A stretch of DNA of 52,896 nt from a virus. Location: IMG/VR virus record IMGVR_UViG_3300028573_000022, positions 1 through 52,896 of that record. One strand, written 5' to 3'. Within the stretch, counting starts at the first letter, position 1, and the number at the start of each line of letters is the position of its first letter. Below are positions 32,171-40,940 of the stretch, piece after piece. A model generated the notes under the pieces. It ran no database searches. It worked only from the letters and a program-made list of their open reading frames with translations, and had not been told where the DNA came from. The translations under genes were made by a program, and so were the position numbers.

Positions 32171-33784
32171 ATGGTGTTGCAGGAATTGTTCTCCGTTATC
32201 GGTTTTAAGGTCGACAAGCCGTCGCTTTCCAATGCCGAGGCCGCAGTCGAGAAGGTGAAGCACGGGCTGACTCGGCTCGGTGAGGCGTTCGCCGCCTTCG
32301 AACTCGTCAAAAAGTTGAAAGAGATCGTCGAGGAGACCGCAGGCGCGGCGACGGGGGCCGCGAAAGCCGCTCAGCGGATCGGCGTCGCCCGGGAGTCCTT
32401 CGAGGAGCTCGCGCACGCCGCGCATGAGTCCGGGGTTCCCATCGAGGCGATGGAAACCGGGCTCAAGTTTCTTAACCGCAACCTGTACGCTGCGGGTAAA
32501 GGTAGCGGTGAGGCTGGTCAGTCGTTCCGTGCTCTAGGGATCGCAACCCGCGATGGCACTGGGAAGCTCCGTTCCGCCGACGACGTGATGATGGACGCGG
32601 CCGAGCGGTTCGCCGGCATGAAGGATGGAGCCGAGAAAACGGCGCTGTCCATGCGGCTGTTTGGCCGCTCAGGCAACGAACTGATCCCGATGCTCAACAA
32701 GGGCCGGGAAGGCCTCGCTGAGATGCGCCAGGAGGCGCATGAACTCGGGCTGGTGTTCTCCGAGGAAGACGTAGCCGCAGCAAAAGACTTCACGGTCTCA
32801 TCCCGCCGGCTGGATTCCGTCCTAGAGGGCGTGAAGCGACGCATCGGGATCGCGCTCCTGCCACAGCTCGGGAAAATGAAAAAGGAGTTCGCAGATTGGA
32901 TCATCGCCAACCGGGAGCTCATCAAGCAGCGCGTGGTCGAGTTCGCCGAAGGGCTTGGGAAGGCCCTGCGCGCGGTGGTTCAGGTGACAGAGCCACTCCG
33001 GGCCATGATTGCTTCGCTCATCGACCTGGTCGCGTCATCCAGTGAGGCGAAGACCGCGATCACAGTGCTCGGCGGCGCGCTGCTGCTCATGTTCAATGCG
33101 CCGCTGGCTTCGGCCATGGCGCTCTTCGGCATCATCGAGGAGATCTGGGGCTGGATCACCGGGAAGCGTGACACGCTCCTAGGTGACTGGCTCGGGCCAT
33201 TCCAGCAACTCGACAAGCTCAATCCGGCCGATAGCGACTTCACCAAGGGCATCAAGAGCCTGTTCATTTACATCAAGGAGAATGGACCGGGAGTCAAGGA
33301 CACCCTTGTAACGATCGCAAACGCGTTGCGTGCGATCTGGGACGTGACAGGAAAACCGATCACCTGGCTATTCCAGGAGACGGCCAAGCAGGCGCAGAAC
33401 ATGGCCCTGCCTGGTCCGGCCGGAGCTTTGGTCAACGTGGTCGCCGCGGGGCTCGCCGGCACAGGGACAGGCAGAGCGGCCGGAATAGGCGTTACTCCGG
33501 ATTCGACTCCCGCCGCAGGATCGGCGTGGCTCGGAACTTCGAGCGCGGGCGCCTTCGTAAACCTGCTGGCTGCCGTTCGAGACTCGATGCGAACGCCATC
33601 GTTTCAGCCCCTGGGCGGATCTGGAATTGGATCCATGGGCGGCGTGTCGGTAACGGTGAACGTTGACGCGGGCGGCACCGTAGGAGCCGCTGATGGTTCC
33701 AGGCTCGGGCAGCAGATCGGAGAACAGGTCCGAATCGAAATACAGAAGGTGGTCAGCAACGCGCACGTCTCGGTGAACCGATGA
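32171..33784 (+). CDS. Tail tape measure protein
   Basis: 537 residues from ATG 32171. The N-terminus is helical (VEKVKHGLTRLGEAFAAFEL), with GVARESFEELAHAAHESGVP and MRLFGRSGNELIPMLNKGRE, phrases common to tape measures; a hydrophobic segment (~297-330, ITVLGGALLLMFNAPLASAM) could be a membrane-spanning part. The Gly/Ala-rich C-terminus ends in SVTVNVDAGGTVGAADG. At ~0.15 nm per residue the tail would be about 80 nm long (rule of thumb). Confidence 0.85.
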   Translation: MVLQELFSVIGFKVDKPSLSNAEAAVEKVKHGLTRLGEAFAAFELVKKLKEIVEETAGAATGAAKAAQRIGVARESFEELAHAAHESGVPIEAMETGLKFLNRNLYAAGKGSGEAGQSFRALGIATRDGTGKLRSADDVMMDAAERFAGMKDGAEKTALSMRLFGRSGNELIPMLNKGREGLAEMRQEAHELGLVFSEEDVAAAKDFTVSSRRLDSVLEGVKRRIGIALLPQLGKMKKEFADWIIANRELIKQRVVEFAEGLGKALRAVVQVTEPLRAMIASLIDLVASSSEAKTAITVLGGALLLMFNAPLASAMALFGIIEEIWGWITGKRDTLLGDWLGPFQQLDKLNPADSDFTKGIKSLFIYIKENGPGVKDTLVTIANALRAIWDVTGKPITWLFQETAKQAQNMALPGPAGALVNVVAAGLAGTGTGRAAGIGVTPDSTPAAGSAWLGTSSAGAFVNLLAAVRDSMRTPSFQPLGGSGIGSMGGVSVTVNVDAGGTVGAADGSRLGQQIGEQVRIEIQKVVSNAHVSVNR

Positions 33785-34371
33785 GCCTCCTCCTCTACTA
33801 CACGCTCCCCGGCGCCAAACTCGCTGAGCTCGAACTCGACGCAACGCTCAGCGAGCAGCATTCCAGCCGGGGAGAGATCACCGATTTCCCTGTGGAGAGC
33901 GGGGCCAACGTCTCCGACCACAAGCGGGTGCTGCCTGACCATTTGCGCATCGAGGGCGTCGTCAGCAACAACCCGCTTCCTTCTCAGACCGGATCGCCAT
34001 CGACCTTCGAGGATGACATGCGCAGCGGCATCTACGCCGGTCGCGCCGAGTCCGCCTATGACGAACTCCTGTCGATTCATCAGGCCGGGATAGCGATCAC
34101 GATCTCCACATCCCTACGGCAGTACGACAACATGGAGTTGGAATCGCTGGAGGTTCCCCGGAGCTCCGCGATCGGTGACGTGGTTCACTTCACTGCCGAC
34201 TTCAAACAGATTACCACGGTGGAGTCACAGACCGTGACGATCCCGAAGAAGGCTTCGAAGCCCCCGCAACAGCACCTCGGGACGCAACCGAAGAAGACCG
34301 AGACCAATCCGGGGCCAGTGAAGAGCATATTCAAGCAGGGCAAGATTGCTGTCTCAGGGATCAACTCATGA
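33781..34371 (+). CDS. Baseplate protein (Dit-like N-terminus)
   Basis: 196 residues from ATG 33781. GEITDFPVESGANVSDHKRV, LPDHLRIEGVVSNNPLP and MELESLEVPRSSAIGDVVHF, TADFKQI is the plan of the baseplate protein directly after tape measure in this phage type. The C-terminal 45 residues are Pro/Lys-rich. Connects tube to hub. Confidence 0.75.
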   Translation: MSLLLYYTLPGAKLAELELDATLSEQHSSRGEITDFPVESGANVSDHKRVLPDHLRIEGVVSNNPLPSQTGSPSTFEDDMRSGIYAGRAESAYDELLSIHQAGIAITISTSLRQYDNMELESLEVPRSSAIGDVVHFTADFKQITTVESQTVTIPKKASKPPQQHLGTQPKKTETNPGPVKSIFKQGKIAVSGINS

Positions 34372-34697
34372 TCTACTACCTGCCAGCGCGGACCGATCTG
34401 CAGCATTACGACTACCAGACCGACTTGGAGGGCGCGGTCTACACGCTTGAACTCTACTGGGATCAGCGCTCCGAATGTTGGTTGCTGTCGGTCTACGATG
34501 CCGAGTCGAACCCGATCGTCAGCGACCGAAAGGTCTTGCTCGGCTCCCCGCTGTTGGGGCGCGGGAATCGGCCGAGCGGCCCGCCCGGAACCATGATCGC
34601 GATCGACACCACCGGGGCTAACGTGGAGGCTGGGATCAGCGACCTGGGAGATCGCGTTCAGCTCGTCTATCTCGACTCCACGGAGGCGCTGTCGTGA
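34368..34697 (+). CDS. Baseplate plug-like protein (DUF6983 type)
   Basis: 109 residues from ATG 34368. GAVYTLELYWDQRSECWLLS, VYDAESNPIVSDRKVLLGSP, then FPP-like RPSGPPGTMIAIDTTG and DLGDRVQLVYLDS match the small protein family between Dit-like and hub genes. Confidence 0.75.
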   Translation: MIYYLPARTDLQHYDYQTDLEGAVYTLELYWDQRSECWLLSVYDAESNPIVSDRKVLLGSPLLGRGNRPSGPPGTMIAIDTTGANVEAGISDLGDRVQLVYLDSTEALS

Positions 34698-35617
34698 GCC
34701 TGGTTGGAACCATCACGAGCCGACAGCTTGTCGGGACCATCACCGAAACCGTCTTGGTTGGCACCATCACGACCAAAGCCACAGACGCGGGGCGCCTATG
34801 GCAACGGGCGTGGTCAGTCACGGTCGACACCATCAAGACCGATCAGCTACGGGTGGAGTTCACCGTCAAGAAGACGTTGACCGCGAATCCGAACACCTGC
34901 GATCTGAAACTCTACAATCTCTCGGAGACGACCCGAGCTCAAATCCAACGGAAGCGTGTGCCTGTCATCCTGGTGGCGGGATACCAGACCACCTCGGAGA
35001 TCATCTTCTCTGGGACCGCGCGCACCGTTGATCATGTCCGAGAGGGCGCCAACTGGGTCACGCACATCCAATGCGGCGACGGGGAGATGGCATTCACCGA
35101 CTCGCTGTCGACGATTTCGCAGGCCCCGGGAGTCACGGTACAGGACCAGCTTGCGCGCATCATCGGCGACATGAACATCAACACGCGAGACGCGGTCGCG
35201 GCGATCAGAAGCGGCAAGCTGTTGTTCGCCTTCCCTCGGCTACAGCAGGGGTACACCGCGCAGGGCAAGACGGTCCGGCTGCTCGACGCCGCACTTAGGC
35301 CTCACGGAATCCACTGGTCGATCCAAAACATGACGCTGCAGCTACTCCAGGGCTCGGCCCCCACCTCTGACACGGCGGTGCTGCTGTCGCCGGCGTCGGG
35401 GCTCATCGGCTCGCCCGACCACGGCGCGCCGCAGAAGGACGGGGCGCCCACGTATATCAAACTCAAGTCGCTACTCCAGCCCTCGATACGTCCGGGGCGT
35501 GTGCTACAACTCCGAACGCAGGCATTCAACGGCGATTACGTGACCCAGAAAGTCGAGCACAAGGGCGACTCTCATGGCCAAGAGTGGATCACCGAGATCG
35601 AATGTCTGCCGAGGTGA
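34694..35617 (+). CDS. Baseplate hub protein (gpD-like)
   Basis: 307 residues from GTG 34694. AGRLWQRAWSVTVDTIKTDQ, RVEFTVKKTLTANPNTCDLK, LYNLSETTRAQI, VILVAGYQTTSEIIFSGTAR and GDGEMAFTDS follow the hub pattern of such phages. The N-terminus carries three copies of LVGTIT about 10-11 residues apart, an extra low-complexity tail probably from local duplication. Confidence 0.8.
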   Translation: MSLVGTITSRQLVGTITETVLVGTITTKATDAGRLWQRAWSVTVDTIKTDQLRVEFTVKKTLTANPNTCDLKLYNLSETTRAQIQRKRVPVILVAGYQTTSEIIFSGTARTVDHVREGANWVTHIQCGDGEMAFTDSLSTISQAPGVTVQDQLARIIGDMNINTRDAVAAIRSGKLLFAFPRLQQGYTAQGKTVRLLDAALRPHGIHWSIQNMTLQLLQGSAPTSDTAVLLSPASGLIGSPDHGAPQKDGAPTYIKLKSLLQPSIRPGRVLQLRTQAFNGDYVTQKVEHKGDSHGQEWITEIECLPR

Positions 35618-35620
35618 CGC

Positions 35621-36259
35621 ATGCCTTCCGCTCTGCCTGAGATTGGACCGCTACCCGACCTGTCCGACGTGATCCGGCTCGCGGTGTCGCTCGCGGTGGC
35701 CGAACTCCACGTGTCCCTACCGGCGAAGGTCGTGCGCGTGGACCTGGCAAAAGGCCAGGTCGATGCCAAGCCGGTGGTGAAGGATGTCCTGAACGACGCA
35801 AATGGCAACCGGATAGCCCTATCCGTGCCGGTGGTGACGAACGTCCCGCTGGTCTTCCCGGGCGCGGGCGGCATGCGGATCACCTTCCCTGTCGCAGTCG
35901 GAGACACCGTGCTGCTGGTCTTCTCGGATCGCTCCCTGGACTCGTGGGCGGTGCAGGGCGGCGAAGTGGACCCGCTGGACGACAGGCGTCACCATCTCTC
36001 GGATGCCATCGCTATCCCGGGCCTGCGCGACTTCGGGCACGCCTGGAAGGGCGTGGACGCCGGCACCATGACCATCGGCAAGGACGGCGCCGCCCAACAT
36101 GCCGCGGGGCTCGGAGACCGAATCAGGACCGAACTTGACGCCGTCTGGGCTGCGATCTACGGCGCCACCGGGCACACGCATACCAGCAACGGAACTCCGG
36201 CCACAGGGCTTGCGTCCAAGCAGACTGTGACCTCCGGTACGGTGAAGGTCACGGAATGA
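35621..36259 (+). CDS. Baseplate spike (gpV/Gp138-like)
   Basis: 212 residues from ATG 35621. LHVSLPAKVVRVDLAKGQVD, VTNVPLVFPGAGGMRITFPV, AVGDTVLLVFSDRSLDSWA is the Gp138/gpV OB-fold; the C-terminus GHTHTSNGTPATGL has the HxH motif of metal-binding spike tips. Probably the membrane-piercing spike. Confidence 0.85.
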   Translation: MPSALPEIGPLPDLSDVIRLAVSLAVAELHVSLPAKVVRVDLAKGQVDAKPVVKDVLNDANGNRIALSVPVVTNVPLVFPGAGGMRITFPVAVGDTVLLVFSDRSLDSWAVQGGEVDPLDDRRHHLSDAIAIPGLRDFGHAWKGVDAGTMTIGKDGAAQHAAGLGDRIRTELDAVWAAIYGATGHTHTSNGTPATGLASKQTVTSGTVKVTE

Positions 36260-36263
36260 TACG

Positions 36264-36704
36264 GTGATCTCGATGGCATCGCTTGGGATACAGGTCGTCG
36301 GCGGGGACATCGTCTGGGGCGGCGGCGCGATCGCGGTCGTGACGGACCCGCTCGCCGCCCTGGCGCAGCTCCTGGTGTCGCGTCTCTCGATGGTCCTCGG
36401 CGAGTGGTTTCTTGACCCTGACGATGGCTTGGACCTCTACAACTCGATCCTAGGGAAGAGCCGGGGCGAAGGGGTCATCCGCCAGGCGCTCAGGACCCGG
36501 ATCCTGGGCACCCCTGGCGTGAAGGCGCTCCAGTCCCTATCCCTGGAGCTCGACGGCCAGACCAGGGCGCTTGCGATCCGAATCGTGGTTCAGGCGACGC
36601 CCACCGCGGCCAGCGTGGTGACCGGCTCGACGACCATCACGATTTCGTCGTCGGACGTGACTCGGACCAGTGAACTCGGGTTCGAGCTTGGAGGCGAGCT
36701 GTGA
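36264..36704 (+). CDS. Baseplate wedge protein (gp25-like)
   Basis: 146 residues from GTG 36264; ATG 36273 (MASLGIQVV) is possible. LAQLLVSRLSMVLGEWFLDP, DDGLDLYNSILGKSRGEGVI and RTRILGTPGVKALQSLSLEL match the gp25/gpW-like wedge family upstream of baseplate J. Confidence 0.8.
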   Translation: MISMASLGIQVVGGDIVWGGGAIAVVTDPLAALAQLLVSRLSMVLGEWFLDPDDGLDLYNSILGKSRGEGVIRQALRTRILGTPGVKALQSLSLELDGQTRALAIRIVVQATPTAASVVTGSTTITISSSDVTRTSELGFELGGEL

Positions 36705-38053
36705 CAACGGCCTATGGCGTGACGGACACCGGATTCGTGGTCAAGTCGCTTGAGGAGTGCGTTTCCGAGTTGCAGGCGCTCTTCTACGCCACATTCGGCA
36801 ACGGGATCTCGCTCGACAACAGCACGCCCGAGGGTCAGTTGATCGGCATCATCTCGGAGCGGGAGTCCGAGCTTTGGGACATGGCATCCGAGGTCTACGC
36901 CTCCCGGGACCCGGATCAGGCCACCGGTGCGGCGCTGGCGGCCCTCGCCATGATCACCGGCACGGTCGGACCCAAGGCGGCCACGCACTCGCAGCTCGGC
37001 GCGCTGACCCTCGGGGGAACCACGGGTACCATCGTCCCCGCCGGCTCGCAGGCGAGCGTCTCAGGGACCGGGGTGAAGCTCCAGACCCTGCAGTCCGGAA
37101 CCCTTGCCGCGGTGAGCGCCTGGGCTGGATCTCATGGCTACGCCCTCGGCGCGCGCGCGACGAACGGCGGAAGCGTCTACGAGGTCGTCACCGCCGGCAC
37201 CTCGGCGAGTTCAGGTGGCCCTACCACCTCCGGAACTGACATCACCGATGGCTCGGTCCATTGGCGCTATCTGGGTGCGGGTGATGGGGCGGTGGACGTG
37301 ACAGCGCAGGCCGTGGACACCGGCCCCCTCGCGGCGCCGTCGCGGACGATCTCGCAGATCGAGACCCCGGTGTCGGGCTGGGCGTGGGTCACGAACGCCA
37401 ACGATGCCGCGCCAGGCACGGACGAAGAGACGGACGCCGCTCTCCGCACGCGCCGCTTGGCTGAGCTCGAGGCGCAGGGGAACTCGACCGTCGACGCCAT
37501 TCGCGCTCACCTTCTGAGGGTGGCCGGAGTGACGGCCTGCACCGTCTTCGAGAACATCACCGACACCACCGACACCGATGGACGCCCCCCGCATTCCGTC
37601 GAGGTAGTGGCGACGGGCGGGGCGACCCAGGACCTGTTGAATGCGGTCTGGGCGGCCAAGCCGGGCGGGATCCAGTCCTACGGGACCACGTCCGGAACCG
37701 TGGTGGACTCACAGGGGACCGACCACACTGTGTCATTCGCGCGCCCAGTCCCAGTCCCGATCTACCTGATCCTCGACGTGGCCATCAACGCCGACCTGTA
37801 CCCGGCAGATGGAGACGCCCAGGTCGAGGCGGCCGTGCTGGCCTACGGGATTGCCTCTCTGGCGCTCGGGGTGGACGTGATCCCCTTCCAACTCTCGCGC
37901 GTGATCGAGGTCAGCGGAGTCGAGGACGTGACGATCTACCTCGGCACGGCGCCGGCGCCCAGCGGCCAGACGAAGATTTCGATCGGCCACACGCAACAGG
38001 CGGTACTGGACTCCAGCCGAATCACCGTCACCTCTTCGCCCTTCGTGCCCTGA
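36701..38053 (+). CDS. Baseplate J-like wedge protein with inserted module
   Basis: 450 residues from GTG 36701. GFVVKSLEECVSELQALFYA, STPEGQLIGIISERESELWD, GTDEETDAALRTRRLAEL-like PGTDEETDAALRTRRLAELE and AIRAHLLRVAGVTACTVFEN are baseplate J. Residues ~139-192 are the fourth carbohydrate-binding-like module, placed between a beta strand and AVDVTAQAVDTGPLAAP. Confidence 0.9.
   Translation: MTTAYGVTDTGFVVKSLEECVSELQALFYATFGNGISLDNSTPEGQLIGIISERESELWDMASEVYASRDPDQATGAALAALAMITGTVGPKAATHSQLGALTLGGTTGTIVPAGSQASVSGTGVKLQTLQSGTLAAVSAWAGSHGYALGARATNGGSVYEVVTAGTSASSGGPTTSGTDITDGSVHWRYLGAGDGAVDVTAQAVDTGPLAAPSRTISQIETPVSGWAWVTNANDAAPGTDEETDAALRTRRLAELEAQGNSTVDAIRAHLLRVAGVTACTVFENITDTTDTDGRPPHSVEVVATGGATQDLLNAVWAAKPGGIQSYGTTSGTVVDSQGTDHTVSFARPVPVPIYLILDVAINADLYPADGDAQVEAAVLAYGIASLALGVDVIPFQLSRVIEVSGVEDVTIYLGTAPAPSGQTKISIGHTQQAVLDSSRITVTSSPFVP
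37115..37276 (+). repeat. Carbohydrate-binding-like module, copy 4 (baseplate J)
   Basis: Encodes SAWAGSHGYALGARATNGGS, followed by VYEVVTAGTSASSGGP and ITDGSVHWRYLG. Confidence 0.75.
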
Positions 38054-38056
38054 GCC

Positions 38057-38638
38057 ATGGCCCTCCAGCACATCACCGACCACGTCGAGCGCGCCCAGTC
38101 CCGGCTGATCACGCTCTACCGCGAAAGTCCGGGCATGCTCGGGCTCGTGGCGTGCGGGACCACCGAGGCGCAGGCCTTGGAGGATCAGCTCTGGGCGATC
38201 TTCATTGAGACGATCGACACGGCCGCTGCGGATCCACTCGATGTCTACGGTCGGATCGTCGGCCAGGCGCGCGAGGGCCGCGACGACGCGACTTACCGGA
38301 CCTGGATCAAGACTCGGGTCAAGATCAACCACTCCAGTGGCGGGGCCGAAGAGATCTTGGCTGTCTTCACGGCGCTACTTGCGGGCGCCAGTTCGCTAGT
38401 CATCCAGGAACAATTCCCGGCAGCCATTGTGGTTCAGATCGTGAGTTATCAGTCCACGCTCGACGTATCTGAGGCTGCTAGAATTCTCCAAGAGTGCAGG
38501 GCCGCCGGAATCTATGCTGTGCTGGAGAGCCCCACCACCTCAGATGCAGAATCTTTCGCTTTCGATTCTGCGGGTGCCGGGTTCGGGGATTGCAATTATC
38601 CGACCGTTGGGGGCGGTTTTGCGACCGCCTTAATCTAG
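38057..38638 (+). CDS. Tail protein (DUF2612, gpI-like)
   Basis: 193 residues from ATG 38057. ALEDQLWAIFIETIDTAAAD, LDVYGRIVGQAREGRDDATY, RTWIKTRVKINHSSGGAEEI and the C-terminal FAFDSAGAGFGD match DUF2612 baseplate/fibre-attachment proteins that follow baseplate J. Confidence 0.85.
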   Translation: MALQHITDHVERAQSRLITLYRESPGMLGLVACGTTEAQALEDQLWAIFIETIDTAAADPLDVYGRIVGQAREGRDDATYRTWIKTRVKINHSSGGAEEILAVFTALLAGASSLVIQEQFPAAIVVQIVSYQSTLDVSEAARILQECRAAGIYAVLESPTTSDAESFAFDSAGAGFGDCNYPTVGGGFATALI

Positions 38639-38647
38639 GAGAGCATC

Positions 38648-39346
38648 ATGGGGCTTCTGACTTCGCTTCCTCGTTGGGCCACTGGCGGTAGCGCTCAGAT
38701 CACGGAGCCGTCTAGCGGTAAAAAGGACACAGGATGGGTTCCGGCCGAGAAGCCTCCGGCTCAATACATGAATTGGCTCTTCAAGACAATCTATAACGCG
38801 GCTGTAGTTCTTGATGGACTCGCAGGGATAGCGATGACGTGGACGGCGGCGCACGTTTTTAACGCCGGCCTGTCGGCGTCCAGCGCTGCATTTACAGGCG
38901 CGATCACAGTGCAGACCCCTACCGTCGCGGCCAACCCGCTTCGCTTTGACTCGGTGCTGGGCGTGGCGAATCTGCCAGCGCTGAACAGGGTCGCGAGCAG
39001 TGACAGCGGATCGTTTTACACCACTTCGGACACCCTGGTGGACGTAACCAATCTATCCGTCAGCATCACCACCAGGGGGCGCCCTGTCATGATTGCAGTG
39101 ACGCCATCTGGAGCCATAAACGGATCGACGATACTGGTGGACGGAACGGCAACGACGCAAAACACCATGTCTATCACCAGAGATGGGACGACTGTGGCCG
39201 TAATGACTGTTGGGTACGGAGCGAACATACCGGCGATACTCATGTTTGATTCGCAGGCTGCGGGCACGTACGTCTACAAACTGCGGGCTAGCGGCACGTC
39301 AGGGATAGGCGTGTATTACTGCAAACTATCGGTGATTGAACTGTAA
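38648..39346 (+). CDS. Tail fibre protein
   Basis: 232 residues from ATG 38648 (AGGAGAG upstream). The N-terminus RWATGGSAQITEPSSGKKDT, GWVPAEKPPAQYMNWLFKTI is a widespread phage fibre attachment motif. The body is beta-rich and ends AGTYVYKLRASGTSGIGVYY. The last 31 nt overlap the convergent lipoprotein gene. Local GC is lower than in preceding tail genes, suggesting a different origin. Confidence 0.8.
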   Translation: MGLLTSLPRWATGGSAQITEPSSGKKDTGWVPAEKPPAQYMNWLFKTIYNAAVVLDGLAGIAMTWTAAHVFNAGLSASSAAFTGAITVQTPTVAANPLRFDSVLGVANLPALNRVASSDSGSFYTTSDTLVDVTNLSVSITTRGRPVMIAVTPSGAINGSTILVDGTATTQNTMSITRDGTTVAVMTVGYGANIPAILMFDSQAAGTYVYKLRASGTSGIGVYYCKLSVIEL

Positions 39347-39897
39347 GCTACACACCGAACGTCTAACAGCTGCCATTCCTCGTATGCGTCGCTCTGCCAG
39401 TATGCCTTGGTGACGGTGCCTGCCGGACAGTCGGACAGTCCGTCCCAGGCGGCATTAGCCCATGAACACTCGACGTAGCCTCCAGAGATCTCTACTACGT
39501 CAGCATTCGAGCAGAGCCTGCTTTGATCGGCCTGAACGATAGTCGACTGGGTCGGCAGGGTCCCACAAGTGACCGAGGCGAGTTCAAACGGATCGCTATC
39601 GAACGAATCGAAGACCGCGACTATTTTGGCGTCCTGACAGGTCGGAAACTTTGTCCAAGCCTCAACGTCAGCCGCGTGGTCGGTAGGGCGGTAGGAGATC
39701 CAAGAGGCGTTGCCCCAAGCGCAGGTGATCTCTGTTGTTTGGTCGCTGCTCTGGGTGCTGACCAAGATCTCGGTGGTGCGGGTATCCGCATTAGAGCAGG
39801 CCGTGGTTTGGTCGGCCCATGTGGTCTTGTCTCCCTGGATCGGAGAACCACAGCCGATAGTCAGGACCAGCGTCATCATCGCAATTCGGGTCATCAT
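39316..39897 (-). CDS. Two-domain Cys-rich lipoprotein
   Basis: 193 residues on the minus strand from ATG 39897 (39894 is a second Met). MTRIAMMTLVLTIGC is a lipoprotein signal with a lipobox ending in Cys. The mature part holds two related units: CSNADTRTTEI...TCAWGNASW...C...C and CSNADVVEISGGYVECSWAN...C...C, each about 80 residues with four Cys, probably two disulfide bonds each. Last gene of the leftward island. An envelope-located accessory role such as superinfection exclusion is possible but unproven. Confidence 0.7.
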   Translation of the reverse strand: MMTRIAMMTLVLTIGCGSPIQGDKTTWADQTTACSNADTRTTEILVSTQSSDQTTEITCAWGNASWISYRPTDHAADVEAWTKFPTCQDAKIVAVFDSFDSDPFELASVTCGTLPTQSTIVQADQSRLCSNADVVEISGGYVECSWANAAWDGLSDCPAGTVTKAYWQSDAYEEWQLLDVRCVAYSSITDSLQ

Positions 39898-40085
39898 GTC
39901 TGCCTCTGAGAGCCCAACAGGGCGGCGGTGGGGAAAAATTCGATCACGTCAGCTAGCTGCGAGTCCAGGCGATGCGAGGCGGCTTGCTTGAGTGCCCACG
40001 CGGCCTCGTGCTCAGGGGATCCGGCCGGGGAGAGCGTCAACGCCGCGCCGAAGAAGGCTACCGCCTGGAGATTGTGGTCTCGCAT
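39894..40085 (-). CDS. Small hypothetical protein
   Basis: 63 residues from ATG 40085 with GGAGAGGA upstream on the minus strand; the stop overlaps the lipoprotein ATG by 4 nt. LQAVAFFGAALTLSPAGSPE, HEAAWALKQAASHRLDSQLA: helical, no family recognised. Confidence 0.55.
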   Translation of the reverse strand: MRDHNLQAVAFFGAALTLSPAGSPEHEAAWALKQAASHRLDSQLADVIEFFPTAALLGSQRQT

Positions 40086-40087
40086 GA

Positions 40088-40324
40088 TCAGTCCTCTCCG
40101 ATCACGCCGAGCTCCTCGATGGCGTCGAGGATTCCGGCCGGCAGGGCGCTGAGGTTGCGGTAGTAGAGGTCGGCCAGTTGCTGCTCGACGACCCAGCAGT
40201 CCATGGGGGTCATTCCGGCGCTGTCCAGGGAGGCCAGCAGGTTCCGCGCGGTCTCAGCGACGGGATCCGGTGACTCGAAGGCGTAGGCCTGCAGACTATC
40301 CGGCAGAATAAGAGTGGCGCTCAT
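40088..40324 (-). CDS. Small helical hypothetical protein
   Basis: 78 residues from ATG 40324 (GAGGGGAAC upstream on minus strand). PDPVAETARNLLASLDSAGM, TPMDCWVVEQQLADLYYRNL and ILDAIEELGVIGED: helical and acidic, plausible protein-binding factor. Follows the 3' hairpin of the cassette at 40373-40420. Confidence 0.6.
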   Translation of the reverse strand: MSATLILPDSLQAYAFESPDPVAETARNLLASLDSAGMTPMDCWVVEQQLADLYYRNLSALPAGILDAIEELGVIGED

Positions 40325-40372
40325 GTTCCCCTCGCGGTTTTGCTATTCGCCCGCAGGGCCTCCCGACCGTAG

Positions 40373-40420
40373 TCGGGGAGTCCTGCCGGCGGGCCCCGTA
40401 GGGCCCGGGGTGCGGCTACT
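40373..40420 (-). repeat. 3' flank repeat, copy 1, with GGGCCC hairpin
   Basis: 48 nt nearly identical (one mismatch) to 42487-42534. It begins at the stop codon of the upstream cargo gene and contains CGGGCCC-TACG-GGGCCCG, a 7-bp tetraloop hairpin. Possibly a terminator or RNA-stabilising 3' end; no T-tract. Confidence 0.8.
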
Positions 40421-40940
40421 GCTTGACCGCGCGATACTGCGCGAGCTCGGGATCGGAGGCGCGCGCTGCGTGCTCCCATACCAGGGTGGCGCGAACCATC
40501 TCGTCGAGCTCGTCCTGATCGGCGTCCTGCTCGAGGTGGTAGTGATCGGGATGCGGGGCTACCCACAGTCCGTCCGGGGTGTGCACGAGCCAGCCATGCG
40601 ACTCGGCTACGGTCTCGTCCCAGCGCACTTGGATCTCGTGCAGCGTGCTCTCGGTCCGGTCCTCCTCGCTGGTGGTGAGCACCTCCGAAATCCACGCGAG
40701 CACGCAGCCGTCCTGATCCTCGGAGGGATCCCCGCTCTCGACCATCACGGGAGCATCAGCGTGTTTCTCGGCCCACTCGCCGAGCAGGTAGATCTGATTC
40801 CCGGGCAGGACATCGATCGCGCCGACCTCGCGGTCGAATCCGTCGGGGATCTCATAGACCGGGGTGGACGCGGGGAGGGTGTGAATCGTTCCGCTGGTGA
40901 GGTCCCGCACCTTGATCATCTGCTGGCTCTGGTTCGTCAT
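40416..40940 (-). CDS. Cargo protein of leftward cassette 1 (acidic, unknown)
   Basis: 174 residues from ATG 40940 with GGGAGAG upstream. IKVRDLTSGTIHTLPASTPV, YEIPDGFDREVGAIDVLPGN, QIYLLGEWAEKHADAP and EHAARASDPELAQYRAVKQ; strongly acidic (DADQDELDEM). An in-frame ATG at 40976 would add 12 residues, but those codons coincide with the leader hairpin, which is identical in the unrelated cassette 2. Not recognised; acidity would fit an anti-defence protein, but this is speculation. Confidence 0.7.
   Translation of the reverse strand: MTNQSQQMIKVRDLTSGTIHTLPASTPVYEIPDGFDREVGAIDVLPGNQIYLLGEWAEKHADAPVMVESGDPSEDQDGCVLAWISEVLTTSEEDRTESTLHEIQVRWDETVAESHGWLVHTPDGLWVAPHPDHYHLEQDADQDELDEMVRATLVWEHAARASDPELAQYRAVKQ

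Noticed and set aside
39400-40320. Plus-strand ORFs over the leftward island (39523-39909, 40314-40982)
   Set aside because: Antisense to genes with signal peptide, ribosome sites and overlapping starts on the minus strand.
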